The notes under the pieces were generated by a model. It saw nothing but the letters and a program-made list of their open reading frames with translations, had not been told where the DNA came from and made no database searches. 23,330 nucleotides of DNA from RGIG3009 sp045603285 (GTDB taxonomy: Bacteria; Bacillota; Clostridia; Oscillospirales; Acutalibacteraceae): assembly GCA_045603285.1 (NCBI GenBank), contig JAZULW010000051.1:1-23330 (forward strand), in the 5' to 3' direction. The translations under genes and the position numbers were made by a program. Of the stretch, positions 8,097-15,650 are shown piece by piece (positions within the stretch are counted from its first letter, which is position 1; each line of letters begins with the position of its first letter).

Positions 8097-8125
8097 ATTA
8101 TAACACTCTTTTTGACATTTGTATA
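8097..8125 (-). promoter_or_regulatory. probable metY-metA promoter
   Basis: TATACA (8120-8125), 17-bp spacer, TATAAT (8097-8102) on the minus strand. Its -35 box is 19 bp from the -35 box of the opposing cysK promoter, so both could be controlled from the AT-rich DNA between them. Confidence 0.7.
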
Positions 8126-8144
8126 TCCCTTTTTTAATTTTTGT

Positions 8145-8173
8145 TTGACAAACCCCCGTCCCTCGTGTAAATT
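8145..8173 (+). promoter_or_regulatory. cysK promoter
   Basis: TTGACA (8145-8150), 17-bp spacer, TAAATT (8168-8173), 22 bp before the cysK start codon. Confidence 0.75.
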
Positions 8174-8195
8174 GGAAGAAAAGGAGTGCTTTTCT

Positions 8196-9113
8196 ATGAA
8201 CATCGCACACGGCATTGCCGACCTCGTGGGCAATACCCCGTTAATGACCCTATCGCATATCAACGGTGCCACCGTGCTCGCCAAGTTGGAGTGTTTTAAC
8301 CCCGGCGGAAGCAGCAAAGACCGCGTAGCACTATCAATGCTTAACGAGGCTGAGGCGCAAGGTCTGTTGACCCCCGACACGGTAATTGTGGAATCGACCA
8401 GTGGCAACACGGGTGTCGGTTTGGCGGCCATGGCGGCCGCGCGCGGCTATCGCGTAATCTTGACTATGCCCGAAAATATGAGCGACGAGCGCAAACGCTT
8501 ATTGGCGGCATACGGCGCCGAATTGGTGCTGACCCCTGCCAAAGACGGCGTGGCGGGCGCCACCGCCAAAGCACAAGAGATTGCGGCTACTCACCCCCAT
8601 ACATTTTTGCCCAAGCAATTTGAAAATCCTGCCAACCCGTTGGCGCACTACACGACCACGGGCCCCGAAATTTGGCGCGATACCGACGGAAAGGTGGATA
8701 TCTTCATCGCCGGTGTGGGCACGGGCGGCACCTTATCGGGAACGGGGCGTTATCTGAAAGAGCAAAACCCCGCTGTGCAAGTGATAGCGGTCGAACCCGC
8801 ATCGTCGGCCGTTCTTTCGGGAAAAACCGCAGGTGCACACGGATTGCAAGGCATTGGCGCGGGATTTATTCCCACCACGTTGGACACCACGGTGTACGAC
8901 GAAGTGTTTCCCGTTACGGAAGAGGACGCCTATGCCGCGGCACGGTTATTGGTGCAGCGTGAAGGGTTGCTCACGGGTATCACCTCGGGAGCGGCTTTGC
9001 ACGCTGCGGCGGTGTTGGCCGCCCGTCCCGAAAATGCGGGAAAAGTGATTGTCGCCTTGCTTCCCGATACGGGGGAACGATATTTGTCCACTCCCCTTTT
9101 CAGCGAGGACTAA
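8196..9113 (+). CDS. cysK: cysteine synthase (O-acetylserine sulfhydrylase)
   Basis: A 305-residue fold-type II PLP enzyme. The PLP lysine is Lys41 (GGSSKDR). The substrate loop TSGNTG spans residues 68-73 and the PLP phosphate-binding loop is GTGGT (about 177-181). The expected reaction is O-acetyl-L-serine + sulfide to L-cysteine. The start ATG at 8196 follows AAGGAG; a longer in-frame ORF would begin upstream of the promoter. It is divergent from metY-metA, so the two sulfide-fixing routes of the cell share one intergenic region. No cysE is present in the window. A cystathionine beta-synthase-like role is possible but the length and motifs fit CysK best. Confidence 0.95.
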   Translation: MNIAHGIADLVGNTPLMTLSHINGATVLAKLECFNPGGSSKDRVALSMLNEAEAQGLLTPDTVIVESTSGNTGVGLAAMAAARGYRVILTMPENMSDERKRLLAAYGAELVLTPAKDGVAGATAKAQEIAATHPHTFLPKQFENPANPLAHYTTTGPEIWRDTDGKVDIFIAGVGTGGTLSGTGRYLKEQNPAVQVIAVEPASSAVLSGKTAGAHGLQGIGAGFIPTTLDTTVYDEVFPVTEEDAYAAARLLVQREGLLTGITSGAALHAAAVLAARPENAGKVIVALLPDTGERYLSTPLFSED

Positions 9114-9116
9114 GAA

Positions 9117-9155
9117 ATGAGCCGATGTCGCCTTACGACATCGGCTCATATTTTT
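9117..9155 (+). terminator. cysK rho-independent terminator
   Basis: A 14-bp perfect stem (9117-9130 with 9136-9149), loop CCTTA, followed by ATTTTTAT. It starts three bases after the cysK stop codon. Confidence 0.93.
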
Positions 9156-9194
9156 ATCCTTTGCAACATAGGATACTGTCGAGGGGGTTATGAT

Positions 9195-9668
9195 ATGAAC
9201 ACACGAAGTATGAACCGGAAAGCACTCCTTTTCTTTTTGCTCGTTACGTTGGGTGTAGGTGGCGGCATCGGTGCCCTGCTCGGCGGCGATATGCGGTTAG
9301 ACGGTCTTGTAAAACCGCCGTTTGCACCGCCTGCGTGGTTGTTTCCCATAGCGTGGACGATCCTGTTCGTGTTGATGGCGGTTGCCGCCTATCTCGTCTA
9401 CATTAGTTGTGATATTGACCGCCGCGGGGCACTGCAGTTGTATTGGTTGCAATTGGCCGTCAATGCACTATGGTCGTTCTTTTTCTTCCGTTTGGAATGG
9501 CGGTTATTCGCGTTTGTATGGCTGCTCTTGTTACTCGCGTTGGCGGCACTGACGGCGTGGCGATTCCGCCCCATTTCCAAAACCGCCTTTTACTTGTTTA
9601 TCCCCTATCTTTTGTGGCTTGTCTTTGCGGGATATTTAAATTTCGGTTTCTATGTATTGAACGGATAA
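9195..9668 (+). CDS. tspO: TspO/MBR family membrane protein
   Basis: A 157-residue, very hydrophobic protein with five predicted membrane helices. It carries the family signatures KPPFAPPAWLFPIAW (40-54), NALWSFFFF (90-98) and PYLLWLVFAGYLN (137-149). TspO proteins bind tetrapyrroles and other hydrophobic ligands; their bacterial role is unsettled, with stress signalling and porphyrin handling proposed. The ATG at 9195 is preceded by GAGGGGG with a 7-bp gap. It stands alone between two terminators, downstream of cysK and convergent with the DUF1015 gene. No heme or carotenoid genes are nearby, so context does not help to define its ligand. Confidence 0.93.
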   Translation: MNTRSMNRKALLFFLLVTLGVGGGIGALLGGDMRLDGLVKPPFAPPAWLFPIAWTILFVLMAVAAYLVYISCDIDRRGALQLYWLQLAVNALWSFFFFRLEWRLFAFVWLLLLLALAALTAWRFRPISKTAFYLFIPYLLWLVFAGYLNFGFYVLNG

Positions 9669-9670
9669 CG

Positions 9671-9700
9671 AAACGCCCCTTGCTGACGCAAGCAGCGTTT
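9671..9700. terminator. hairpin between convergent tspO and DUF1015 gene
   Basis: Outer arms AAACGC/GCGTTT and inner arms CTTGC/GCAAG around TGAC. The T-tracts on both sides are short, so termination may be only moderate. Confidence 0.6.
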
Positions 9701-9702
9701 GA

Positions 9703-11004
9703 TTATACCAATCGGTTCATCGTAAGACCGGTGATAAGTTTCGGGTAAAAATAGGTGGATTTTTGCGGCATCTTCTCCCCTGCTGCCGCCACGTCGCGAA
9801 TTTCCGAAACGCGGGTGGGGTTGAGCAAGAAGGCGGCTTGTGCCGTGCCGTTGTTCACACTTTCCAGCGCTTCGGTGCGGCTGCGCGTGTAGGTAAGATT
9901 GATCTGTTTGGCCATATTTTCTTTGTCGATACCGAGTACGCGCTCCAAGATCAACGTGTGCAACACCGTCACATCCAGTCCGCGCGAAGCGGGCGACATA
10001 TCGGGGAGAACGGCATCCATAAGCGCGATATCCTTCAACGTAAGAACGATCGCCTTCTCGCCGCCCACGTAGAAACCAAACGCTTTTTTGCCCTCGCGGT
10101 AAGCTTGTTCCAACCGCACATCCACCGAGGCGAGGGGCACGTTTTCTTCTACATCAAAAGCCTCACGACAAGCATCCACCATTGCGGCAGGTGCAAAATC
10201 GGGAAGATCGCGCAACAAACGGTGGGTGGGAAACACGGTGAGTCCTTTATGCTCCATAGCAACCACCATCATCATAATGTAATCGCTGTCCCCCGCGGGC
10301 AAGCCTTGTTCGCGACGCCAATTGCGGTAGTTGATGGCCGTTTCGTAACGATGATGCCCATCAGCAATATACAATTTGCGGGTGGCAAATTGCTGCCGCA
10401 CCGCGGCAATGCTCGCTTCGTCGGTCACCGCCCACAGGCGATGAACCAAACCCGCCTCGTCGGTCAGTTCGGTGACGGGCGTGCCTTTCATTGCTTCGGC
10501 CAACACGCCGTCGGTTGCGTTTCCCTCATCGTCGTACAAGCAGTACACGTCGCTGAAATTGCAACCCGTGGCTTTCATCAAATTGAGGCGATCTTCTTTC
10601 GCTTTGGAAAGCGTGTATTCGTGCGGCAACACGATGCCCTTTTCAAATTCCTCCAATTTGACTTGTGCGACCAAACCGTATACGCTGTGTTTGCCGCTGT
10701 GAATGCGGCTGATATCATGCAAGCAATCCAAATCGTATTCGATCTCATACACGTACAAAGCCGCTTCTTCATCCTGGGCCAACACGCCGCTTGTGAGCAT
10801 CTCGTTCAGCGCATCCCCTGCTTTTAAGTACGGATCTGCCCCTTCGCGAGGAAGTTCCAACCGGATAACGTTATGTTCGTTACGGCGCAAGTAAGCTTGC
10901 CGCTGTTGTTCCGAAATAATATCGTACGGGGGGCAAACCACTTGTTCAACAGGGCCTGCCTTTTTGGTAAAACGCAATGCGCGAAAAGGACGAAGTTCAG
11001 CCAT
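9703..11004 (-). CDS. DUF1015 family protein
   Basis: A 433-residue cytoplasmic protein of the DUF1015 family, widespread in Clostridia. Recognisable segments are CPPYDII (24-30), HEYTLSKAKEDRL (128-140) and ADGHHRYET (214-222); the histidine pair in the last motif resembles a catalytic or metal site. The biochemical function is not established. A ParB/Srx-like fold with ATP-dependent kinase activity (as in archaeal SerK) has been discussed for related proteins, but nothing here proves it. The start ATG follows AAGGAG by 8 bp. The gene is monocistronic, with a TACACT-type -10 box at 11038-11043 on the minus strand, and is divergent from the lipoprotein gene. Confidence 0.88.
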   Translation of the reverse strand: MAELRPFRALRFTKKAGPVEQVVCPPYDIISEQQRQAYLRRNEHNVIRLELPREGADPYLKAGDALNEMLTSGVLAQDEEAALYVYEIEYDLDCLHDISRIHSGKHSVYGLVAQVKLEEFEKGIVLPHEYTLSKAKEDRLNLMKATGCNFSDVYCLYDDEGNATDGVLAEAMKGTPVTELTDEAGLVHRLWAVTDEASIAAVRQQFATRKLYIADGHHRYETAINYRNWRREQGLPAGDSDYIMMMVVAMEHKGLTVFPTHRLLRDLPDFAPAAMVDACREAFDVEENVPLASVDVRLEQAYREGKKAFGFYVGGEKAIVLTLKDIALMDAVLPDMSPASRGLDVTVLHTLILERVLGIDKENMAKQINLTYTRSRTEALESVNNGTAQAAFLLNPTRVSEIRDVAAAGEKMPQKSTYFYPKLITGLTMNRLV

Positions 11005-11085
11005 AGCAATATCTCCTTACGTTTCATAATTGTTGATAGTGTAACACATTTTTTTGCCGTTGAACAGTCCCTAAACAGATTTTTA

Positions 11086-11114
11086 TTGCTTTTTTGCACA
11101 ATTTCCTTTACACT
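11086..11114 (+). promoter_or_regulatory. promoter for lipoprotein gene
   Basis: TTGCTT (11086-11091), 17-bp spacer, TACACT (11109-11114), 20 bp upstream of the start codon. The -35 match is weak. Confidence 0.5.
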
Positions 11115-11134
11115 TATAAGTGAGGTGATACACA

Positions 11135-11785
11135 ATGACATTGTTTTCCCGTTGTATGGTGCTCGGTACCGGCATTTTCGCTGCCCTTGCCCTATGTGCT
11201 TGCGGCGAACAGCCCATAAATCCCACGGTGATTACCAAAGCACCGCAGGACGTGGTGATGCGTACCGAAACCACCACAACGGTGGCCACCACGACCACCA
11301 CGCTCTTTGAAACGGTGACGACGGATCCTTCTTCGGGTACGACGGCACCTTCGGGAGGTACGGGCAGTACCACACAGGTATCCATTGCCGACAGTGAAGC
11401 GTCCGAAAGCGGCAAAGCCATTGCCCAGTTAGCGGTTTCGCTCATCGGAACACCGTTTAAAAGCGGCGCCGCCGGCCCCGATGCGTTTGATAACCCGAGT
11501 TTCGTATCGTACTGTTACAAGCAAAACGGTTTCTCCGTCCCGCGCAAGGCCGCTTCGATGGTCACGTGGGGTGAGGACGTGCCACCCGATGAACTTCAGG
11601 TCGGCGATATTTTGATTTTCGGCAACGAGATCGGTGGTCCGCCGCAGTTCTGCGGTATTTATATCGGGGACGAACAGTTTGTTTCCTGTAACAATCCCGA
11701 CAGCCCCACCAAATCGCAAAAATTAGATGCTACATATTGGGGGCCGCGTTTCCTGTGTGCCAGACGACCCGCGACAGAAGAATAA
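11135..11785 (+). CDS. lipoprotein with degenerate NlpC/P60-like domain
   Basis: A 216-residue exported protein. A signal peptide ends in the lipobox LCAC with lipidated Cys23. A Thr-rich linker (about 45-80) then leads to an NlpC/P60-like domain (about 92-212), recognised from GTPFKSG (105-111), FDNPSFVSYCYKQ (118-130), LQVGDILIF (154-162), CGIYIGD (173-179) and the closing YWGPRF (201-206). In active NlpC/P60 peptidases the second motif reads FDCSGFV and the fifth has His before VGIY. Here Asn120 replaces the nucleophilic Cys and Phe172 or neighbours replace the His. The domain is therefore predicted to have lost cysteine-peptidase activity and to bind cell-wall peptides or act as a scaffold. 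Preceded by GAGGTG. Single gene, ended by a strong palindromic terminator. Confidence 0.82.
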   Translation: MTLFSRCMVLGTGIFAALALCACGEQPINPTVITKAPQDVVMRTETTTTVATTTTTLFETVTTDPSSGTTAPSGGTGSTTQVSIADSEASESGKAIAQLAVSLIGTPFKSGAAGPDAFDNPSFVSYCYKQNGFSVPRKAASMVTWGEDVPPDELQVGDILIFGNEIGGPPQFCGIYIGDEQFVSCNNPDSPTKSQKLDATYWGPRFLCARRPATEE

Positions 11786-11791
11786 CCAATA

Positions 11792-11826
11792 AAAAAGTGC
11801 ATTGACCAATGGTCAATGCACTTTTT
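11792..11826. terminator. bidirectional terminator, lipoprotein gene/degV
   Basis: A perfect 16-bp inverted repeat (11792-11807 with 11811-11826) with loop AAT, A-run on one side and T-run on the other, so it can end transcripts from both directions. It abuts the degV stop codon. Confidence 0.93.
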
Positions 11827-11827
11827 A

Positions 11828-12682
11828 TTATTCCGTCATAAACAACACGCCGAGGGTGTTGGGGCCACAGTGCGCCGAAATTGTACAACCCGCGCGGGTA
11901 ATAAATATCTCGTCAAAGTCAATATATTGTTTTACGAGGTCTTTCACCATCGCAATGCGTTCTTCGGAAATGCCCGAGTGGGTGATGAATACGCGGTGCT
12001 TGCGGACGTCCGTCCGGCCTTCCAACTGGTCTTTCACGTACTGTTGCAACGCTTTGTCAAGCGAACCGCGATATTTTTTGCCGACACCCATACTGCCACT
12101 TTCGTTGTTCACCTCGATACCGGGTTTCAGTTGCAACAAGTTGGCACCAAACATCGCCAGAGCCGAACAACGGCCGCCTTTATGCAAGAACTCCAGCGTA
12201 TCCAGCACAAAACTGGCGGAGACTTTACACGCGAGGGCTTGCACCTCTTGTGCTACTTGCTCAGCCGGCATACCGGCGGCAATACGATCGGCCGCTTCCA
12301 ATACCAACAAACCGCTTCCCGTGGAAAGGTTGCAACTGTTTACCACGTACAACCCTTCCAACTCTTCCGCTGCCAAACGGCAGTTGTTGTACGAAGCGGA
12401 AAGCGCACCGCCCAGCGAAATGTATACCACTTCACAACCGTCATCAATAAACGGTTTGCAGAAATCGATGTATTCCGCCGTGTTGACGGCCGCGGTTTTC
12501 GGAAGAATATTTTTCTCGTGATACACTTTGTAAATATCATCAGGGGTAAGGTCCACACCGTCGGCATATGTCACATCATCGAGCAACACGTGCAACGGAT
12601 AGGTCTTTACCTGAAACCGTTCTTTCAATTCGGGGCTGAGGTCACACGTGCTATCGGCACACAGCACTACTTTTTTAGGCAT
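11828..12682 (-). CDS. DegV family fatty-acid-binding protein
   Basis: A 284-residue DegV protein. Family motifs seen are DSTCDL (10-15), PKTAAVN (61-67), ISLGGALSASYNN (88-100), the FVLDTLEFLHKGGR stretch and the C-terminal GPNTLGVLF. DegV/FakB proteins hold a single fatty acid in a deep pocket; FakB members present it to the kinase FakA for phosphorylation. No fakA (DAK-like) gene is in the window, so whether this is a true FakB partner is open. The start has AAGGAGG at 9 bp. The gene is monocistronic, converging with the lipoprotein gene and divergent from the deacetylase gene. Confidence 0.93.
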   Translation of the reverse strand: MPKKVVLCADSTCDLSPELKERFQVKTYPLHVLLDDVTYADGVDLTPDDIYKVYHEKNILPKTAAVNTAEYIDFCKPFIDDGCEVVYISLGGALSASYNNCRLAAEELEGLYVVNSCNLSTGSGLLVLEAADRIAAGMPAEQVAQEVQALACKVSASFVLDTLEFLHKGGRCSALAMFGANLLQLKPGIEVNNESGSMGVGKKYRGSLDKALQQYVKDQLEGRTDVRKHRVFITHSGISEERIAMVKDLVKQYIDFDEIFITRAGCTISAHCGPNTLGVLFMTE

Positions 12683-12710
12683 AAATCAGTCCTCCTTAAA
12701 GTACTTGTTT

Positions 12711-12739
12711 ATTCTATCACATTTTTCACATAAAATCAA
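12711..12739 (-). promoter_or_regulatory. degV promoter
   Basis: TTGATT (12734-12739), 17-bp spacer, TAGAAT (12711-12716) on the minus strand, 28 bp before the start codon. Confidence 0.7.
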
Positions 12740-12789
12740 CCCCACCCACCCGAAAGAGTTACAAAAACGATTATTTTTGTCGAATGGTG

Positions 12790-12818
12790 TTGTAATTTAA
12801 AAGACAATTCGTTATAAT
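12790..12818 (+). promoter_or_regulatory. promoter of polysaccharide deacetylase gene
   Basis: TTGTAA (12790-12795), 17-bp spacer, perfect TATAAT (12813-12818), 39 bp before the start codon. Confidence 0.8.
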
Positions 12819-12857
12819 GAAACTCCGTAATACATTTTACCAGAGGAGGGCGTTTCT

Positions 12858-13871
12858 ATGCCGCTACACTATCGTCTTTTGCGCTTGAAACGGGTCATCA
12901 TCGTCCTCGTGGTTATGATCGTGTTGCTGGTTGCCGCACTGGGCGGCGGTGCCTATTTGATCTATACGGAGCAACAATACAGTACCTCTCTTCAAGAACA
13001 GCGCACGGCGCTGACATTGCAAAAAGAATCGTTACAAAAACAGTTGCTTGACTTGCAAGAACGCAGCGATGCATTGAGTACCGAACAACAATTGCAAATC
13101 GATGCGTTAAGTGCCGCGTTGGCCGATACGCAACAAGCCATGGAAGAACTGGACAATGCCGTTGCCGAACTGAGCATCTCGCTCGGCGGCAAAATCGGTT
13201 CAAAACCACTGTATTTTACCAAGCCTGATTGCCCTAAAGATGCCAAACTGGTGGCGTTAACGTTTGACGACGGTCCTTCCTCCCAATACACGCCCATCTT
13301 GTTAGACGGTTTGAAAGAACGCGGTGTACGCGCCACGTTTTTCGTGATCGGTGATAAGATCAAAGGCAACGAGGATATCCTCAGACGCATACATAACGAA
13401 GGCCACGTCATCGGCAACCACACGCTTAATCACAAAAACCTGGCAAAGGAAAGTGCCGACAGCGTGCGCGAACAGCTGGAAGGTTGCGCCAAACTGGTGG
13501 AAGAGATCATCGGTGAGAAACCGGCTGTCGCTCGTATGCCGGGCGGCAATTTGAACGACAACACGCGTATTGTATTGGCGGAATTAGGGCTTCCCGCCAT
13601 CGGTTGGTCGGTCGATACACGCGATTGGGAAAGCAAAAACGTGGATTCCATTCTGAAAGAAACGTTTCAAAGCGGGCAATACGGCGTGCGCGACGGCGCC
13701 ATCATTTTGATGCACGACCGTGTGGAGGTAACCCCCGAAGCTACGTTAAAAATCGTGGACCGCTTATTGGAAGAGGGATACACCTTTGTCACCGTTCCCG
13801 AATTGTTGGCGGCACGCAAACCGTTGATTCTCACGGGTGCGGTATATTCTTCTGCCTTTCCTGTTTCCTAA
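12858..13871 (+). CDS. membrane-anchored CE4 polysaccharide deacetylase
   Basis: A 337-residue protein with a short cytoplasmic basic stretch, one membrane helix (about 12-36), a coiled-coil segment (about 40-108, rich in Gln/Leu/Glu) and a NodB domain (about 128-320). Catalytic motifs are TFDDGPS (135-141; Asp137/Asp138), NHTLNH with metal-binding His188 and His192, RMPGGN (226-231), DTRDWES (253-259) and LMHD with His286. All key residues of a metal-dependent de-N-acetylase are present; the third motif reads RMPGG where RPPxG is usual. It probably acts outside the membrane on peptidoglycan or another N-acetylated glycan, the coiled coil holding the domain away from the membrane. GAGGAGG precedes the ATG. 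Single-gene unit with its own promoter and terminator. Confidence 0.93.
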   Translation: MPLHYRLLRLKRVIIVLVVMIVLLVAALGGGAYLIYTEQQYSTSLQEQRTALTLQKESLQKQLLDLQERSDALSTEQQLQIDALSAALADTQQAMEELDNAVAELSISLGGKIGSKPLYFTKPDCPKDAKLVALTFDDGPSSQYTPILLDGLKERGVRATFFVIGDKIKGNEDILRRIHNEGHVIGNHTLNHKNLAKESADSVREQLEGCAKLVEEIIGEKPAVARMPGGNLNDNTRIVLAELGLPAIGWSVDTRDWESKNVDSILKETFQSGQYGVRDGAIILMHDRVEVTPEATLKIVDRLLEEGYTFVTVPELLAARKPLILTGAVYSSAFPVS

Positions 13872-13884
13872 CAACATCCAAACC

Positions 13885-13920
13885 AAAACGGTGTGTGAAA
13901 AGCATTTCACACACCGTTTT
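13885..13920. terminator. bidirectional terminator, deacetylase/amidohydrolase
   Basis: A perfect 16-bp stem (13885-13900 with 13905-13920), loop AGCA, arms ending in AAAA/TTTT, between convergent genes. Confidence 0.93.
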
Positions 13921-13922
13921 CT

Positions 13923-14714
13923 TTATGATAAGCCAAGCAGTTTTTCCGCATTTTGCGAACAAATCGCCTTCCATTCATTGTCACTCAACCCCAAATGCTC
14001 AAGCAACCGCCTTTCCATTTGCGGCGTGTGCCACGGCGTATCGGTGCCGAACAGCATACGTTCCACACCGTGTTTTTCCAGTATTTTTTGGGCATAGTAC
14101 TTGGGCATTTGGCCGTAACCGAACGACGTATCAAAATACACGTCCCGACCGCACAAGTGAGCAAGAACACCCTCACCGCAGTTCAGGCCTCCCCAATGCG
14201 CCGCCACAACGGGAGAATCAAACCACGAAAGAGCCACTGCCAGTTTTTCGGGCATCGCACCGTAGGGTGGTGGAAATCCGTAATCGTATCCCGCGTGAAA
14301 CACGGTGATCAGACCGAGAGACGAGATTTTGCGATACACCGGCTTTAGTTTGGGATCGTCTACCGAAAAACCTTGGTAATCGGGGTGCAATTTTACACCT
14401 TTTAAGCCCAGCTCTTTGATGCGTTCCAACTCATCAAACACATCCGGACTGGTAGGAAACACGGAACCGAACGATACGATACCGTCACCGTTCAACGCGG
14501 CGGCAAAATCGTTCACGTTGTGTTGTTGGGCAGCGTTAGTGGCAATGTTTAGCACAACCGACACGTCTACCCCGCCACGCGTCATCGAGTCTTTTAGCCC
14601 CTGCAATGTGCCGTTGGTATACGGCTCCAACCCGCCCGACACGGCCGACAGTTTTGCAATGGCTTTTTCGGCAATCTTATCGGGAAAACAATGCGTATGA
14701 AAATCAATAAGCAT
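13923..14714 (-). CDS. amidohydrolase family metal-dependent hydrolase
   Basis: A 263-residue protein of the amidohydrolase-2 (ACMSD-like TIM barrel) group. Likely metal and catalytic residues are His6 and His8 in DFHTH, His140 in FHAGYDYG, His173 in AAHWGG and Asp225 in FGTDTPW; KLHPDYQG (108-115) is also typical. The substrate cannot be told from sequence; family members hydrolyse or decarboxylate small cyclic or acyl compounds. The ATG at 14714 is preceded by GAGGAAC. A longer reading from a GTG at 14756 would pass through the terminator hairpin at 14731-14758 and is rejected. It lies downstream of gtrA in the same direction, with that hairpin in between and no clear promoter of its own. 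Confidence 0.88.
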   Translation of the reverse strand: MLIDFHTHCFPDKIAEKAIAKLSAVSGGLEPYTNGTLQGLKDSMTRGGVDVSVVLNIATNAAQQHNVNDFAAALNGDGIVSFGSVFPTSPDVFDELERIKELGLKGVKLHPDYQGFSVDDPKLKPVYRKISSLGLITVFHAGYDYGFPPPYGAMPEKLAVALSWFDSPVVAAHWGGLNCGEGVLAHLCGRDVYFDTSFGYGQMPKYYAQKILEKHGVERMLFGTDTPWHTPQMERRLLEHLGLSDNEWKAICSQNAEKLLGLS

Positions 14715-14730
14715 AACCGTTCCTCGTTTC

Positions 14731-14758
14731 AAAAAAATCACGGTGCCGTACGACACCG
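14731..14758 (-). terminator. terminator or attenuator after gtrA
   Basis: A 7-bp stem around GTAC (14741-14758) followed on the minus strand by TGA and seven T residues (14731-14737). It ends 16 bp before the amidohydrolase start codon. Confidence 0.8.
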
Positions 14759-14765
14759 CGATGAA

Positions 14766-15164
14766 TTACAAGGTATCTTCCGTATGGCGATACACAACAA
14801 ATTTACAAAACAAAAACTCCAAAACAAAATTGGATAAAATGGTAACAACAAACACGATGTATTCGTTAACACCACCGCTTTCCGCCAGTTGACCGAGCCA
14901 CGTCGAGACCGGTGTGAATACCGCATAAAACCCCGCCACTTTCGCCATAGCAACCGGAACGTTGGCCGCCGATTTAAACGTGTAGCGGCGATTTAACGTG
15001 AAATTCCACAGGACGGAAAGGATAAGTGACACCAAATACGCGACCCAATACGAAGCGTGCACCAATTCATTCAACAGGGTAAACGAAAGCGTTTGAATGA
15101 TACCCGCCGAAACGGAAAATAAGGTGAATTTTATCGCGCGCCACAGTTCTTTATGCATCGCCAT
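14766..15164 (-). CDS. GtrA-like membrane protein
   Basis: A 132-residue protein with four predicted membrane helices (about 12-30, 38-56, 73-92 and 103-121) and the family-typical NFTLNRRYTFK segment between the second and third helices. GtrA-like proteins are thought to move polyprenyl-phosphate-linked sugars across the membrane for cell-surface glycosylation. The start overlaps the end of the vanZ-like gene by 14 nt, and GGGGGAG lies just upstream of the ATG, so translation is probably coupled. It is the last gene of the SRP RNA-dnaX-ybaB-vanZ cluster and is followed by a terminator. No glycosyltransferase gene is adjacent. Confidence 0.88.
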   Translation of the reverse strand: MAMHKELWRAIKFTLFSVSAGIIQTLSFTLLNELVHASYWVAYLVSLILSVLWNFTLNRRYTFKSAANVPVAMAKVAGFYAVFTPVSTWLGQLAESGGVNEYIVFVVTILSNFVLEFLFCKFVVYRHTEDTL

Positions 15165-15648
15165 AACAACTCCCCCTATAGTGTATCCGTTTTACTGCCC
15201 ATAGTACAAACCAAATAAAGCCAATACCGAGGAGTGACCCGAACCAGTCTTTCAGCAGATCGATCACTTGAAATGCACGGCCAACCGACACAAATTGTTG
15301 CAAGCATTCGTCCACAATCGAAAACACGGCGGTAGCAACAAATGAAAGATCGACAAACCGCACGGGGCGATAACTATGTACCAGCAAAGCCGTGAGCAAA
15401 CCCAATACGCCGTATTCCGCAATATGCGCCAATTCACGCATCCACGATTGCACCTGTGCAAGAACGGATACCTGTTCCGATTCCGGCAACGAGGTGAAGG
15501 CTTCAAAACATTCCAACAGTTGTTTGGTAAGCCCCGAACTAAGCGCCGCAGACTGCGGTGCTGACTGCAAAGACAAATACCATATCACACCGCCCCAAAA
15601 CACGGTGAGCACCCACAGGCACAAACGGCAAACGGTTGTTTTTTTCAT
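15151..15648 (-). CDS. VanZ-like membrane protein
   Basis: A 165-residue protein with four predicted helices. Family marks include WYLSLQS near the first helix, AHIAEYGVLGLL, and DE..Q.FVSVGRAFQVIDLLKDWFGSLLG in the C-terminal half. VanZ relatives give low-level teicoplanin resistance in enterococci, but most members have unknown roles at the envelope. It starts 2 bp after the ybaB stop codon without a strong ribosome binding site, suggesting coupling to ybaB translation, and overlaps gtrA by 14 nt. Confidence 0.88.
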   Translation of the reverse strand: MKKTTVCRLCLWVLTVFWGGVIWYLSLQSAPQSAALSSGLTKQLLECFEAFTSLPESEQVSVLAQVQSWMRELAHIAEYGVLGLLTALLVHSYRPVRFVDLSFVATAVFSIVDECLQQFVSVGRAFQVIDLLKDWFGSLLGIGFIWFVLWAVKRIHYRGSCYGDA

Positions 15649-15650
15649 CG

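Noticed and set aside
8063..8100. SAM riboswitch before metY
   Set aside because: The leader is only about 30 nt, too short for any SAM-binding aptamer.
11802..12733. Two overlapping plus-strand open frames
   Set aside because: Both lie antisense to the degV gene, whose family motifs are unambiguous, and begin beside the terminator palindrome.
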